Part shown: positions 24,000 through 35,635 of the stretch, one piece after another
Position numbering within the stretch: position 1 is the stretch's first letter
Layout: each line of letters opens with the position of its first letter
Assembly: GCA_015680685.1 (NCBI GenBank)
Contig: MNCI01000852.1
Span: forward strand, 782,206 to 846,205
DNA: 64,000 nucleotides
Direction: 5' to 3'
DNA from: Gnetum montanum
Taxonomy: Eukaryota; Streptophyta; Gnetopsida; Gnetales; Gnetaceae
Notes under the pieces: model-generated
What the model was told of the DNA's origin: nothing
Database searches by the model: none
The model's input: only the letters and a program-made list of their open reading frames with translations
Made by a program: the position numbers and the translations under genes

Positions 24000-25060
24000 G
24001 TAAAACATGAAAAATATGAATCAAATGATATAAAATTGCCTATGGGCTAAATTTTAATTCAAACACATTCATATATCCTTGTGATGAAACTATTAAATTA
24101 TATTCCTTTTCTTAATCCGTATGGGCAAATTGAGAAAAATAACTTAACATATCATCCTAATTAATCATATTAAATATAATAAAAATTCCTGTGTGATAAA
24201 ATTTATCATATTACATATGATTAATCACAATTTTTAATGTTGTTTACCATATGTGATTCAAAAGCTCTTAGTACATAATTTTGCATAATTAAATATGCTA
24301 TGGCTACTCTCTAATTATACAAAATTATATAAATCACTAGATATAATTCATATGCAGAAAATGATGCATATATTTACAAAAATATACATAAAATTGATAA
24401 ATTACCAATTTTAACATGGTATAAACATAGTTTTATCAAAAATATTAATGCAAATAACCAACTAGCTTAAGACTTTAGCAATGTTATCCTTTGACTCTTA
24501 ATACTTTATAGCTACGATACCTTTGGACTATGATAGGTGGAAAAAGGAAACACAGGTCAATTTGGTTTTTTTTTTTTTAATGGAAAGAAACATTTAAATG
24601 GATATGCAGGTAGAGCCTTGTCAACCACAGAAAAAGCCATGGATAAAGTTCAACTCTGATTGGTCTCTAATCAATGAAAATAGTATGATTTAACACTTAG
24701 TTGAGTCTATTACAGAGGTGCTAACTCCTTTCTCCGAATGGAGGATTTCCATCATTAGAATAGTGGTGTGTGTTTTGTAATATTTCTACATGCTAATGTT
24801 TTACCTTTGAATTCTAAGTCAGCAATGTAGAACTTTTGTACTTCAAACCTATGGTAGTAAAGGTAAGGTCTACTATTTTTGTGGTTCACGTGCTAGTGAA
24901 GCAGCAACATAACATAATACAGACTTAAATATTCTAGGCACTAGTGAAGTGGATGACAAAACCAGAATTCAATTTAATTCAAACTCAACAACTAGAATTC
25001 AATCCAAAGTTGATACAGACAATTGCACCATCGTCAAAATGCATCAAGACAGACATATAT
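24000..25060. other. Copia 5' leader, AT-rich, no gene
   Basis: About 1.06 kb between the PBS and gag. It contains a T run at about 24569-24582 and no meaningful open frame. Its length is large for a copia leader, so additional unrecognised sequence may be present. Confidence 0.5.
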
Positions 25061-25062
25061 CA

Positions 25063-25074
25063 CTCGGATACCAA
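25063..25074 (-). other. Copia primer-binding site (tRNA-iMet type)
   Basis: Minus strand TTGGTATCCGAG, one base off the standard TGGTATCAGAGC-type site complementary to initiator tRNA-Met. It lies directly inside the 5' LTR. Confidence 0.8.
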
Positions 25075-25075
25075 A

Positions 25076-25515
25076 TATAAGAAAATAATTGTGTAGAAAA
25101 ATCAAATTGCACAAGTAATTAAAGTATAGAATGTAGAAGCAAATGGAACTTACCTTCAGCCATTAATGCCTTGGATTATTCTTGTTCAAATTCTTCTTTC
25201 ACACTAGCGCTCTACAACAATGGTGTATGCAATCTCTAAGTGTTTGTGAAAGGTACTTGAACTACAATCCTGTTGTGATTCATGATGCCTTTGTTCTTCC
25301 ATCAAGAACAAATTTATAGGCCATGGAATTGATTACCATGAGAGAAAATTTAAAAATAACAGACCCAAAACACCATCGGGATGTGGATGCCACCCCAACA
25401 CCAATGCAAAAATGCATTTTGACAACACGTAAACACGTAATGCCAAAGCATTATGCCAACCCATACATGCTTCAGCGGATATGGAGGCCACTTCAACATG
25501 TAAACATGTGTTACA
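25076..25515 (-). repeat. Copia 5' LTR
   Basis: 440 bases matching 19222-19668. The inner end reads TATAAG where the partner has TGTAAG, a G-to-A change. The outer end ACA is followed by the target duplicate GGTTA. Confidence 0.9.
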
Positions 25516-25688
25516 GGTTATTTTTTAATAATATATATTTATTTTTAGATCTGACGCCCAGGCTTACTCTTCCTTTTGTAAAAGCATTTTGCTAAAAGAA
25601 AAAAAGAATTCCAATAAAACCGTCTCTAATAGGTTATAAGTTCCAATTTTAAAATTTTAATTAATTAATTGGAAGAAGGATTCTCAAG

Positions 25689-26702
25689 ATGGCAAGACCA
25701 GATCATGGTGGATTAGTTCACGGTGCGGAAGGAAGCGAGAAGGCCCACGACGGGGATGCCAGTGACGCGGATGCAGAGAGGACAGCCCTAGGTGAGGCCG
25801 CACAAACTGTAGACGCAATGAAAGCCGCTGAAAAGCAGGATACTAGCACTCTTGGTGACTCCCCCAAAGAAGGGCCAAAGCTAAGGCTCAAAGTCCAGTG
25901 CCCCAACAGCGCCACCCTGGAAAACCTTGCTCGCAACCTAATTGGCAAGTTCGTTTTGGAAGGGACTCGGCCTCGCCTGGATTTGATCTGGCGCTGGGCT
26001 CGGGCTGCGTGGGGGTTGGACACGGAGACGGTCAAATGCCTCGCAGATGATCGTCTCTTGTTTTGTTTCGCCTCCCTGGCCGACCAAGAAAAGGTGCTGG
26101 TGGGGGGACCTTCGTTTTATGGTGCGCGGGGCCTGGCCCTGGCTCCCTGGCGCCTAGGAACTCACCGCAACCCGAACTTGTTTGAACGGGCACCAGTTTG
26201 GGTCTGGCTGTACGACCTACCCCTCGAATACTGGTCAATCGAATTTCTGCTATCACTTGCACAGGTGTTCGGGGAGTTTATCAAGTTTGATCACTTCACG
26301 GAGGGCATGGAACACATGGGTTTCGCCCAGTTCTGTGTGTGGCGGCCTCTTCCACCGTAGGAACAGACTGAGGTGCTAGTGTTGGACTCTGATCTCGGAG
26401 AGGAGCAGGTTTGCATTCACTTTGAAAACATACCAAGGCCCCTGTCTACGATGCGAGACTCTCTCCCAGGGGGAGGCCTGGCCAACGCGGACCCAGAGGG
26501 CAGATGGCACCTCGTTGGCAAACGAGGATGTGTTCATGATAGGAAACCACCGGCGCACAGAGCTGGGCAACAGGGGGTCGCAGAGACAACCCTCCAAAGG
26601 AGGGTAGGACTCAAGCCCATAACGTTGCGAATGGCAGGTCGCAAACTGGCTCCGTGGGGCCGGGGAAACAGGCTACGGCGGACTTGCGTGGGAAGGGTCT
26701 AG
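25689..26702 (+). pseudogene. LINE ORF1 protein (DUF4283-like), one amber stop
   Basis: ORF1 proteins bind LINE RNA. The frame starts at ATG 25689 and is open for 223 codons. Residues about 80-215 match the DUF4283 pattern of plant L1 ORF1: LARNLIGKFVLEG, DDRLLFCFASLADQEKVL, PVWVWLYDLPLEYW and MGFAQFCVW. A TAG at 26358-26360 interrupts it; the same frame then continues to 26702 (EQTEVLVLDSDLGEEQVCIH). In another frame, about 26437-26490, CLRCETLSQGEAWP looks like a CCHC zinc knuckle with His and the last Cys lost, so a frameshift has also occurred. Confidence 0.8.
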
Positions 26703-27105
26703 CGGAGAAGATGAAGGAGACCATGCCAAACATGACAAATAAGCCCTACCTTCACGCTCTGGTCGGTGATGGAGCTCTGTCTCCCAAAGGCCACACGCAG
26801 TAGACCCAGACTGATTGCATAGGATCATCGCACACCCCTATATCTGAGGAGGGAGGCCCTGTCAGGGGAGCTCTGTCGCCGCATCCGGTCACTGACTGGA
26901 TAAATACGAGCCGCGGGACGGCCCGGCTCCGCTTCCCTCCCAGGGAAAAAAGGCCAAAGAACGAACGTGGTTTGGTGATATCGTCGCCAACGGCCAAGGT
27001 GGGAAGACCAGAAAATAGCACTCGACGACACAAGGCTGCGCAACTTTTTGTCAATCTGGGCGTGCAGCCCACACTCCAGGAGATGTACCAAAGACATATG
27101 TCTCC

Positions 27106-28290
27106 ATGAAGGTCCTCTCATGGAATTGCAGGGGCCCGGGTACCCCGTACAAACGACATACTCTGAAATGCATGGTGGGAGACGAGAGGTGTGATATAGT
27201 ATGTTTGCAGGAAACAAAAATCCAGCACACTGAGGCCCAGGTGCTATAATGGCCAGGGTGGCACAGCCATCTGGTGCCGAGCAAGGGGCACATGGGAGGA
27301 CTTGAGATCCTCACCAAGGTGGACTCATACGTCCGGGACACGTCCGACTGGTGCATTACGGTGCACATACCCAGGCTAGATGTCTGGATTACTAATGTTT
27401 ATGGCACTTAGGGATGGCAGTCGCGCCTACAGGAGCTCGAGCGCGTCGCCAGACTGGTACCTGATGATGCAGGGTGGTTGCTGATCGACGACTTCAACCA
27501 AAGGCCCTACAGCTAGGAGAAGTCCGCTGGCTCCATGCAGAGCCCCCGGGGGCACCCGAATTCCACGCCCTGCTACAACGAAAGACTCTCATCGACATCA
27601 AAATCGTGGGCTGCAGGTACACCTGGAGCAACCGCCGTCAAGGCACCACGCGGGTTCAATCCTGGATTGACTAGGCGTGGGTCAGCAAGGCGCTGCTGAC
27701 TGACTAGGGCGTGCACACGTACGGCGGGGTCCGGATGGCTTTAGACCACAAGGCTATTTTTTGCTAGTTAGACAGGGACACGTTGTAGAGCCCTCGTCCT
27801 TTTCGATTCGAGCGCACCTAGCTCTGAAAGGTGTGGTTGGGCGCGCTGGTGCAGGAAATCTGGCACAGATACCCGTGCGCGGAGGACCCACACGATTTTT
27901 TGAAAAACAGGCTGAAGGCCTTGAAACAGAAAATCAAAAACATCAACACATAGGAAAAATACAGTTTTAGAGGACATCGCTGTCGGCTCCAGGCGCAGTT
28001 GCAGGTCATCCAGGCCCAGCAGGAATAGGGGAAAGACCACAACAGCGAAGAGCTCGCCCTCCTGGCATGATTACAACTAATACATAGCGAGGAAGAAGAG
28101 TATTGGAGGCAACGGGCCCGGATATAGTGGCTAAAAGCCAGGGACCGACACATGAAATTCTTTTTTGCGACGACGAAGGAGCACCAGAGAAAACATCATC
28201 GCCCCCTGCAACGTTTCATGCAGGAAGAGCAGACGCCCTCCCATTCAGGCGCTGACAGACTGCTGCGCTACTAGCAGCAAGTCTGGATGT
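27106..28290 (+). pseudogene. LINE ORF2 part 1: apurinic-type endonuclease and linker
   Basis: The endonuclease nicks target DNA to prime reverse transcription. ATG 27106 begins VLSWNCRGPG and continues KCMVGDERCDIVCLQETK, the canonical first blocks including the metal-binding Glu of QET. In-frame TAA (27247) and TAG (27409) follow, then a frameshift near 27480. The second half (27474-27674) has GCRYTWSNRRQGTTRVQSWI and later LDHKAIF (S-D-H normally). The linker up to 28290 reads EEEYWRQRARI and WLKARDRHMKFFFATT, a standard LINE block. Most stops are TAG where CAG fits. Confidence 0.88.
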
Positions 28291-29640
28291 GGCAGGCTAC
28301 CAAACCGATTTTCGTGCCAATTCACAAGGCCCTGACCCAGGCTGAAAATTCACAGCTGTTACATCCTTTCTCACATCGGGAACTGCACGCTGCGCTGCAG
28401 GATATGCTGGTGAATAAGGCATCGGGGCCAGACTGTTGGCCCATTGAATTCTTCTGCGAATTCAAGGATGTGCTGGGGGCGAACCTTCTGGATGCTTTTA
28501 ACCACATTCTGGCATGGCGTCAGGTCTGCAAAGAAATTAACTGCTCTCGCGTGGTCCTTCTGCCCAAGACGGAGATGCCCACTTCCCCAGGACATTTCCG
28601 TCCCATTGGGATCTGCAACTCGCTTCTACGATTGTTCTCCTGCATGCTCGTTAATAGACTGTGCCCTCTCTTGCCATGGTTGGTGGGGAAAAACCAGGCC
28701 GCGTTCATTAAGGGCCACCACCTCCAAGACCAGGTCCTGCTGATGTAGGAGATCTAGCACTCACTCCACGTCGTGAAATTCCTAGGCCTCTGCATCAAGC
28801 TCGATATCACCAAAGCCTATGATTCCATTAGTTGGGCCGCCCTACGGAACATGCTGCTAACGAAAGGACTAGATCAGGACTTTGTGGAGCTTTGCTTGCA
28901 GATGCAAAGGGGTGGGTGGTACTCCCTGGATATCGATGGACACTTGCGGGGCTTCCAGGGGACCGGACGTGGGCTGTGTCAAGGAAATCCCCTCTCCCCC
29001 CTTCTTTTTCTAATGCTGATGGACCTCCTGCAAATCTATTGTACGGAAGAGGACGTCCAGGGGCTTGATGCGCATGGCATTCACTGTCTCACCGCGCACT
29101 ACGCAAATGACACCATGATCTTCATCAGGGCTGCCATGCCATAGGTCAAGGCTCTGATAAGGGCGCTTGACCGCTTCCAGCGGGAGGTGGGGCTACAAAT
29201 GAACGTTGGGAAGTCCACGTTGTACTTCACGCACACTCATCAATCTGTGTGCAGTAGGATTATACAAATCCTGGGGATCCTGCCAGGCGAGGCGAATGAT
29301 AAATATTTGGGCATCCCCATCCACAACTGGCACAGATGGTAAACCTGGCAGGCCTTCCTGATGAGAATTCAATAGCGCACAACCCATTGGACGAATCATT
29401 TCCTCTCCCGTAAAGGGAAAATCATGCTGGTGACCACGGTGTTGGGGGCAATGGCTAGATTTGGTGCCTCGGTGGCTGCCCTGCCATTTAGCGTCGTCAA
29501 TAAGATTGATGCGATTCTACGCAACTTCGTTTGGTCGGGAGGGAAGGAGGGAAAAAAAGTGCACCTGGTGGATTGGGCCACCACTGCACGGCCCCACGAG
29601 GCCGAGGGGTCGGCATTCTCCCCTTCACGGAGGAGGTTGC
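28287..29640 (+). pseudogene. LINE ORF2 part 2: reverse transcriptase
   Basis: A single frame runs from before 28287 to 29645. It shows NKASGPDCWPIEFF, HFRPIGICNSLLRLFSCML, KNQAAFIKGHHLQDQVLL, LDITKAYDSISWAAL (first catalytic Asp present), GNPLSPLLFLMLMDLL and HYANDTMIF. The last is the YADD box with Asp changed to Asn by a G-to-A mutation, so the enzyme is dead. KYLGIPI and RNFVWSGG mark the thumb region. TAG stops lie at 28746, 28755, 29142, 29340 (TAA) and 29370, mostly where Gln is expected. Confidence 0.93.
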
Positions 29641-29645
29641 GTTAG

Positions 29646-30250
29646 GGCGACAGAGGCTGATTCGGCGGCTGTCCACCACGTTGGACGACCCCTCCCTCTG
29701 GGCATAGATTCTGTGGCGGAAGTATCAGCCCTGGACGGCTGCTGGTTCTAACTCTCTGGTTTGGAAATAGTTGTGTGCCCACGTGGCGTCATTGGGTGGT
29801 GCTGATGAGATTCTTCACCCTCGTCAATACATCCGAACGCGGTTTTCAACTGATCCACGCTGGATGTTGCTTTGGCGGGGTTCTATCTCGAAAAAGATTA
29901 AGATGTTCGGGTGGCTGATCCTCCACAAGTCCCTCCCCGTCAGGACATTATTGTGGATCAGGGGCATGGAGATTAGTCCCCCTGTGCAACCACTATGCTG
30001 AGACGTTGTAGCATTTTATGCAAGAATGCCACGTTACCAAACAATTCTGGCACACGGCCGGTCTCCATCCCATTACAGTCTCCGGTAACTCGCTGATGCT
30101 CACCGCACTGTGGATTCTGTGGAAGGCCAAAAACGATTGCATCTTCAAAGGCGCCCCCCCCCCCGGTCCACGTTATATGGCAGGTTCAGGAAACTCTAAC
30201 AGGATATTACTGCCGTGAGGGACTGGCATACCCGTATCGACCTGCCTAGA
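29646..30250 (+). pseudogene. LINE ORF2 part 3: zf-RVT C-terminal region
   Basis: After the RT the frame continues LSTTLDDPSLWA, then ILWRKYQPW after a TAG, and SISKKIKMFGWLILHKSLPV (about 29885-29945), the hallmark of the RVT zinc-binding domain of plant LINEs. A frameshift near 30000 separates MQECHVTKQFWHTAGLHP and ALWILWKAKNDCIFKG (30018-30160), the last conserved block. The final two zinc ligands cannot be assigned with confidence. Confidence 0.8.
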
Positions 30251-30999
30251 AGGGTGGTCGACCCTGCGCTTGGCTCTCGCCCCTCCACTGAGACCGCCGG
30301 GTTCAATGGGAGGTAGAACCATTTCATGGTGGTGTCGGCTGCGGCTGTGACTGGGACTTCTCGCAGTGGCACTCCCATTCCCCTCGGGGCTAGCTCACAT
30401 AAGGCCGTCCAACCCTCAGACGTTGGTCAGGATCAGAACCTGCCACGGTCGCCCCCAGAGAAGGACCCGCCAAACGCCGCTCCCAACAACATGAGGGAGC
30501 TGACTCCGAACCCCCTTCAGCTTTGGTTCGAGGGCGTCCTTAAGGATCGCATGACGAGAATCGCTCAAATGATCGTGGAGAATCAGTGTCGCCTTACAGC
30601 GGGGCCTGGTCGGCCTGGACATAGCTCGTACTTCGTCCAAGGGAAAAATACTAAACCGCACCCCCCCGATGGGTAGTCGGTGGTTGTCGACAGTGGCCAA
30701 GGGGGTTGGCTGGGGGGGGTGGGGCACCTCTCTCTCTCTTTTTGTGCAGTCTGTTTCTTTCTGTTTCTTTCTGTTTCTTTTTGGGGGTTTCTCTCCTGTG
30801 TATTGGAGGTTGTGGCCGCCTGCCTGGCTGTGGGGATGTCTGAGGTGGGTGGGGAGGGGGTTTTTGTCAGCCCTTGGGGGGGCGTCCTCTTTGTCTTGGA
30901 TGCTGTGGGGTCGCGGTTGCTGGTCCGCGCTACGTGCCTGTGTAGCTCATTCTTTTTTTCTGGAATAAATTTTCTCTCGACCTTTTTCCAAAAAAAAAC
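30250..30999 (+). other. LINE 3' untranslated region with AATAAA and short A tail
   Basis: Contains G-rich and T/C-rich low-complexity sequence, including three copies of a TTTCTTTCTG-like unit at about 30748-30780. AATAAA lies at 30964-30969 and a nine-A tract at 30990-30998 ends the insertion. Open frames here have no family signature. Confidence 0.7.
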
Positions 31000-32277
31000 A
31001 ATTTAATTAATTGAATAGTGTGTTACGCAGTGTCTCTCTATCTGTCAGATCATGAGCCCCTTATGAAAATTTTGCATCTTATAAAAATTTTAAAAGATGC
31101 TATCCTTCTTGGTGACTTTTAAAACTTTGAACCTTGTAGCCATAGTATTATTAAGAATATCCTTAAGCATATTAACAAATAAACATGTCCAAGCTACATG
31201 TGTTTAAATATTAAACAAAATAATCTTCAATGATAAAATCAAGAATATTAGCAATAGGAGCAGGTTAATTGATAAAGCTTAAGGAAAACCTTCTTGCAAA
31301 CAATAGACGCAATAATACAGATTAAGTTCCAAGAATTATAAGCCTAGACTAAACTATTTTATGTGTTGTCTTTCAATTATTCAGAGTTCGGCAACTAAAA
31401 GTGCATGTATAAGATCTAAATTAAACTGATAAACTTTGCAATTCAAGAGCCCGGGCCAGATGCAATTTTATGTTACATGTATACAATTTATTTGGAGCAA
31501 AATGTATATAAAGAAGAAAATATAGAAAAAATAATTGCAAGCTAAGATAAGAGGTGCGAAGACAACTAATCAAATAATCCATGATTTTACTTCTGAGCTG
31601 CACTTTAATTGAAATCATAATCTTTGTTATTGCAACTTTGCAATGAGCCTGAGCCATTTTGGATCACTCTTTGATTACCACTACCAGTAGAAATAGATTT
31701 TACAATATTATTCATCTTTTCAAATAAATAATAGCTCTACGTGTTTTTGAATATTTCTCCTTCATAATTGTTCTGCTCATTAGTGTCGTACTGATGAAGA
31801 CTAGCAAACCCGTCTTGATCTTTGATCTTTCGTAGTAGTCATCCTTTCTTTCTCTAAAAATAGGGTCCGTCTACTCTTTAACGTCTGTAATTACCCTACT
31901 GAGAAATGTAGATTTGAGGAAGACTTGAAATTTGATGCTCATTTTGTCATTAATATGGATAATTCTACTGCTGGTAAAATGCACCATACCCTTGCAGAAA
32001 CTATAAACCTAAAGGGCAAATTTTGTGCAGCTACAGCGTGGGCTTGAGACCTTCCATGTTGATGGTGAAATACGAAAGTTATACTAGTTGGAAACTGTGT
32101 CCCTGGTTATCCTTGAATTGTGGAAAATGGTGGCCCTACTTGATTAAGAAAGGTAGATCCTACTACAAGTGATGAATACGGAGGATTTGTTTCCCAAACT
32201 CCATACTGATGAAATGGACATACTAGAATAGATGAATACCGTGGCTTCTCTTGTTACTACTGATGAACATGACTTGG

Positions 32278-32673
32278 CTAACCTGATGTTGATGATCTTG
32301 ATCCTTCAATTGTTGTTGACAATGGCACACTTTCAGAATGAATTTCTTTCCTTCCTTTTCTGTTGTGCATACTTGTCTGTGAGAGGATAAAATCACATTT
32401 ACAGATCTTGCAGCTATATTTGGGTTGCAATTTTTTGGCAGTAGCGAAGTTATTAAAGTATCTAAATTTAGTATGTTGGTGGCTACCACATTCTGAACAC
32501 ATGGTTTTCAAATTTCTGAAAGTATCTTGAATCAGTGTTTTAGTGTTTGGAGGTAAATTCTTGATCATTGGCAAAGCCTTCTCCGTTGCCAAAGCATCCT
32601 GTGTTAGGGCTTCCATTTCACGCAGCTTTGCCAGAGCTTGATTCTGCACTTGTTTTGCAAAGTTGTCAGCCAT
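32278..32673 (-). CDS. Dof-type zinc-finger-like protein, unit 1 (131 residues, open)
   Basis: Dof proteins are plant transcription factors binding AAAG sites through a C-x2-C-x21-C-x2-C finger. Residues about 58-92 here show CSECGSHQHTKFRYFNNF, then QPKYSCKIC, matching the Dof hallmarks C-x2-C-x-S, T-K-F, Y-x-N-N, Q-P-x-Y/F-x-C-K-x-C. Spacing between the Cys pairs is 25, four more than canonical, and the following W-T-x-G-G-x-L-R-N part is unrecognisable. The N-terminus, MADNFAKQVQNQALAKLREM, is predicted helical. The ATG lies about 75 bases downstream of the truncated LTR end. It may be a captured gene fragment; expression is unknown. Confidence 0.5.
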   Translation of the reverse strand: MADNFAKQVQNQALAKLREMEALTQDALATEKALPMIKNLPPNTKTLIQDTFRNLKTMCSECGSHQHTKFRYFNNFATAKKLQPKYSCKICKCDFILSQTSMHNRKGRKEIHSESVPLSTTIEGSRSSTSG

Positions 32674-32748
32674 GTCTGTGTGTTTCTGTGCACAAAAAAG
32701 AACTCAAAGAAGAGCCTGCACAAAAAATAACAAAAACCTAGGTACCAT

Positions 32749-33216
32749 TAGATGAGCAAGTAGAGCCTATGCTCAACCATATGAATCATTAAGCATTCAT
32801 GTGAGATTCGATCGAATTCCTTAAACATATAGCTTTAATGAAACTAACCATTGCAATCGTCGTCTTCCCCATTACAGTTGTGAAATGCAAAGGCATAGTT
32901 AAGTGCAACCCGCATATGATTTTTATCATTTTTTATGGTTTATGTCCTAAATTGCCTAAGAATGAAGAACAAAGAGTTAGATATTTAATTGCTAATTTAA
33001 TTTAACTAGCTAACATTTAACTAATCCTAACATAAGCATTTGTTCCAACTTGTTGTACACATCCTAAACACATTTAATGCTACTGAGTTACCAAACGTTA
33101 AGCGTTACTGGAGTTACCAAGCACCAAACGTATGCTCGAAGTAGTCATACTTATGTATTTAATTACTCACTATTTAATCTAGGTTAGCCTAACTTAATTT
33201 AACATAATTAATTACT
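32749..33216 (-). repeat. Truncated Athila-family LTR, unit 1
   Basis: Plus-strand sequence from TAGATGAGCAAG is collinear with the inner part of the element A LTR (CAACCATATGAATCATTAAGC, CCTAACATAAGCATTTGTTCC, ATGCTCGAAGTAGTCATAC). It stops about 470 bases in; the TATA box and U3 are missing. The adjacent PBS is reduced to CCTAGGTACCA. Confidence 0.75.
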
Positions 33217-33846
33217 TAATGCAATTTTATGTTACAACATGTATACAACTTATTTGGAGCAAAATGTATATAGAGAAGAAAATATAGAAAAATAATTGCA
33301 AGCTAAGATAAGAGGTGCAAAAACAACTAATCAGATCATCCTCCATGATTTTACTTTTGAGAAAAAATGTAAAACATTGAAATGATAATTACACTACACT
33401 TTAATTGAAATCTAAATCTTGGTTATTGCAACTTTGCATTGAGCTTGAGCCATTTTGGATCACTCTTTAATTACCACTACCACTACCAGTAGGAACAGAT
33501 TTCACAATGTTGTTCATATTTTCAACTAAACAACAAATCCATATGTTCTTGAATATTTCTCCTTCATAATTGCTCTACTCAATAGTGTCATACTAATGAA
33601 GACTCACATACCCTTGAATTGCAGAAATACGAAAGTTGGTTGGAAATTCTCCTTGGTGATCCTTGAATTGTAGAAAAAGTTGGCCCTACTTGATTAAGAA
33701 AAAAAATCCTACTACAAGTGATGAATGCATAGGATTTATTTCCTAAACTCCATACTAATGAAATGGACATACCATAATAGATGAATACCATGGCTTCTCT
33801 TGCTGCTACTGATGAACATGACTTGGTTGACCTGATGTTGATGATC

Positions 33847-34222
33847 CTAACCCTTGAATTGTTGTTGACAATGATACACTTTCAGAATGAATTTTATTCC
33901 TTCCTTTTTTGTTGTGCATAGCCATCTATGGGAGGGCAAAATCACACTTACAAATCTTGCAGCTGTATCTAGGCTACAATTTTTTAGCGGTAGCAAAGTT
34001 GTTAAAGTATCTAAATTTAGTATGTTGGTGGCTACCACATTCTGAACACACGGTTTTAAAATTTCTAAAAGTATCTTGAATCAACATTTTAGTGTTTGGA
34101 GGCAAATTCTTGATCATTGGCAAAGCCTTCTCCATTGCCAAAACATCTTGTGCTAAGGCTTCCATTTCACACAACTTTGCCAAAGCTTGATTTTGCACTT
34201 GGTTTGCAAAGTTATTACCCAT
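33847..34222 (-). pseudogene. Dof-like frame, unit 2, with amber stop
   Basis: Same arrangement as unit 1: MGNNFANQVQNQALAKLCEM, then CSECGSHQHTKFRYFNNF. The Gln of the Q-P-x-Y motif is a TAG (frame ends 33974), after which PRYSCKICKC continues in the same frame. CAG/CAA-to-TAG is the likely cause. Confidence 0.5.
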
Positions 34223-34300
34223 GTGTATGTGTTACTGTGAACAAAAAAGAACTCAAAGAATAAGAGCTTGCACAAAAAATAACAAAAACCTAGGTACCGT

Positions 34301-34798
34301 TAGATGAGCAACGAGTAGACCCTACACCCAACCATACGAATCACTAAGCGTTCATGTGTGATTCAGTCAAATTTTGTGGACTTATAGCCTTTTAAGTACA
34401 CTACATTGGTCAGTGAAACTAATCATTGTAATCATTGTCTTCCCAATTATAGTTGTGAAATGCGAAGGCATGGTTAAGTGCAACCGAGGCATATGATTTT
34501 TATCATTTTTTACATTTTATGTTCTAAGTCACCTAAGAATGAAGAATAGAGAGTTAAAGATATTTAATTGCTAACTTAATTTAACTAGTTAACATTTAAC
34601 TAATTCTAACATAAGTATCTGTTCCAACTTGCCATATACATCCTAAACACATTTAATGCTACTGGGTTACCAAACGTTAAGTGTTACTAGGGTTACCAAG
34701 CACTATGCTCAAAGTCGTCGTACTTATGTGTTTAATTACTCATTATTTAATCTAGCTTAGCCTAATTTAATTTAACATAATTAATTACTTAATTACTT
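34301..34798 (-). repeat. Truncated Athila-family LTR, unit 2
   Basis: Collinear with 32749-33216 and the inner LTR of element A. Ends at the same junction (TTACTTAATGCAATTTTATG) as unit 1, showing that the units were duplicated after this junction had formed. Confidence 0.75.
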
Positions 34799-35386
34799 AA
34801 TGCAATTTTATGTTACAACATGTCTACAACTTATTTGGAGCAAAATGTATATAGAGAAGAAAATATAGAAAAAATAATTGCAAGCTAAGATAAGAGGTGC
34901 GAAAACAACTAATCGAATAATCCTCTATGATTTTACTTTTGAGAAAAAATGTAAAACATTGAAATGATAATTGCACTACACTCAAATTAAAATCTAAATT
35001 TTAGTTATTGCAACTTTGCATTGAGCCTAAGCCATTTTGGATCACTCTTTGATTACCACTACCAATAGGAACGAATTTCACAATGTTATTCATCTTTTCA
35101 AATAAACAACAAATCTGTGTGTTCTTGAATATTTCTCCTTCATAATTGTTTTGCTCAATAGTGCCGTACTAATAAAGACTCGCATACTGATCTTGATCTT
35201 TGATCTTTTGTAGAAGTCATCCTTTCTTTCTTCAAAAATAAGGTCCATTTACTCTTTACCATAATAAAGACTTGCATACTGATCTTGATCTTTGATCTTT
35301 TGTAGTAGTCATCCTTTCTTTCTTCAAAAATAAGGTCCATTTACTCTTTACCATCTATAGCAGATTAATGTAGGTCTGATGATGAC

Positions 35387-35635
35387 TTGAAATTTGATGC
35401 TCATTTTGTCATTGATATGGGTAATTTTGCTGCTAGTGAAATGTATCATACCCTTGTAGAAACTGTAACCTTAAAATCAAAGGCGAATTTTGTGCAACTG
35501 CAACATGGGTTTGAGACCTTCCATTCTAATGGTGAAATACAAAGTTATACTGGTTGCAAACTATGTCCCTGGTCATCCTTGAATTGTGGAAAAAGTTGGA
35601 CCTACTTAATTAAGAAAGGCAGATCCTACAAGTGA
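35387..35635 (+). other. Open frame of 82 codons in unit 3, unrecognised
   Basis: Begins KFDAHFVIDMGNFAASEMYH and ends in a Cys-containing segment, YTGCKLCPWSSLNCGKSWTY. The homologous stretch in unit 1 (about 31928-32130) is partly open and that in unit 2 is largely deleted. No family is recognised. It could be the remnant of another exon of the captured locus or chance. Confidence 0.2.

Larger units (their letters stand above)
19222..25515 (-). mobile_element. Ty1/copia element, minus strand, complete ends
   Basis: Two LTRs (19222-19668 and 25076-25515) bound a 6.3-kb element. The target duplication GGTTA is at 19217-19221 and 25516-25520. Minus-strand order is LTR, initiator-Met PBS, gag, protease, integrase, RT, RNase H, polypurine tract, LTR: the copia order. 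Many stops and frameshifts make it non-autonomous. An 11-base N gap lies in the RT-RNase H part. It interrupts the 0.26-kb duplicated unit. Confidence 0.92.
25667..30999 (+). mobile_element. Plant L1-type LINE, full-length but decayed
   Basis: A 5.3-kb GC-rich insert flanked by an imperfect target duplication (aattttaattaatt at 25653-25666; aatttaattaatt at 31000-31012), verified against the empty-site sequence at about 19096. It has ORF1 with a DUF4283-like domain, ORF2 with endonuclease, RT and zf-RVT regions, an AATAAA signal at 30964 and a short A tail. Base composition contrasts sharply with the AT-rich flanks. In-frame stops are mostly TAG. Confidence 0.93.

Noticed and set aside
25718-28153. 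Long minus-strand frames within the LINE
   Set aside because: They overlap ORF1 and ORF2 whose motifs are clear; GC-rich sequence produces few stops on the opposite strand.
25667-30999. Bacterial contamination or bacterial gene transfer as the source of the GC-rich block
   Set aside because: DUF4283-like ORF1, L1-type endonuclease, RT and zf-RVT, A tail and target duplication identify a plant LINE.
30669-31006. Two overlapping plus-strand frames rich in W, G, F and L
   Set aside because: Low-complexity G/T-rich LINE 3' UTR; hydrophobic stretches come from base composition, not membrane proteins.
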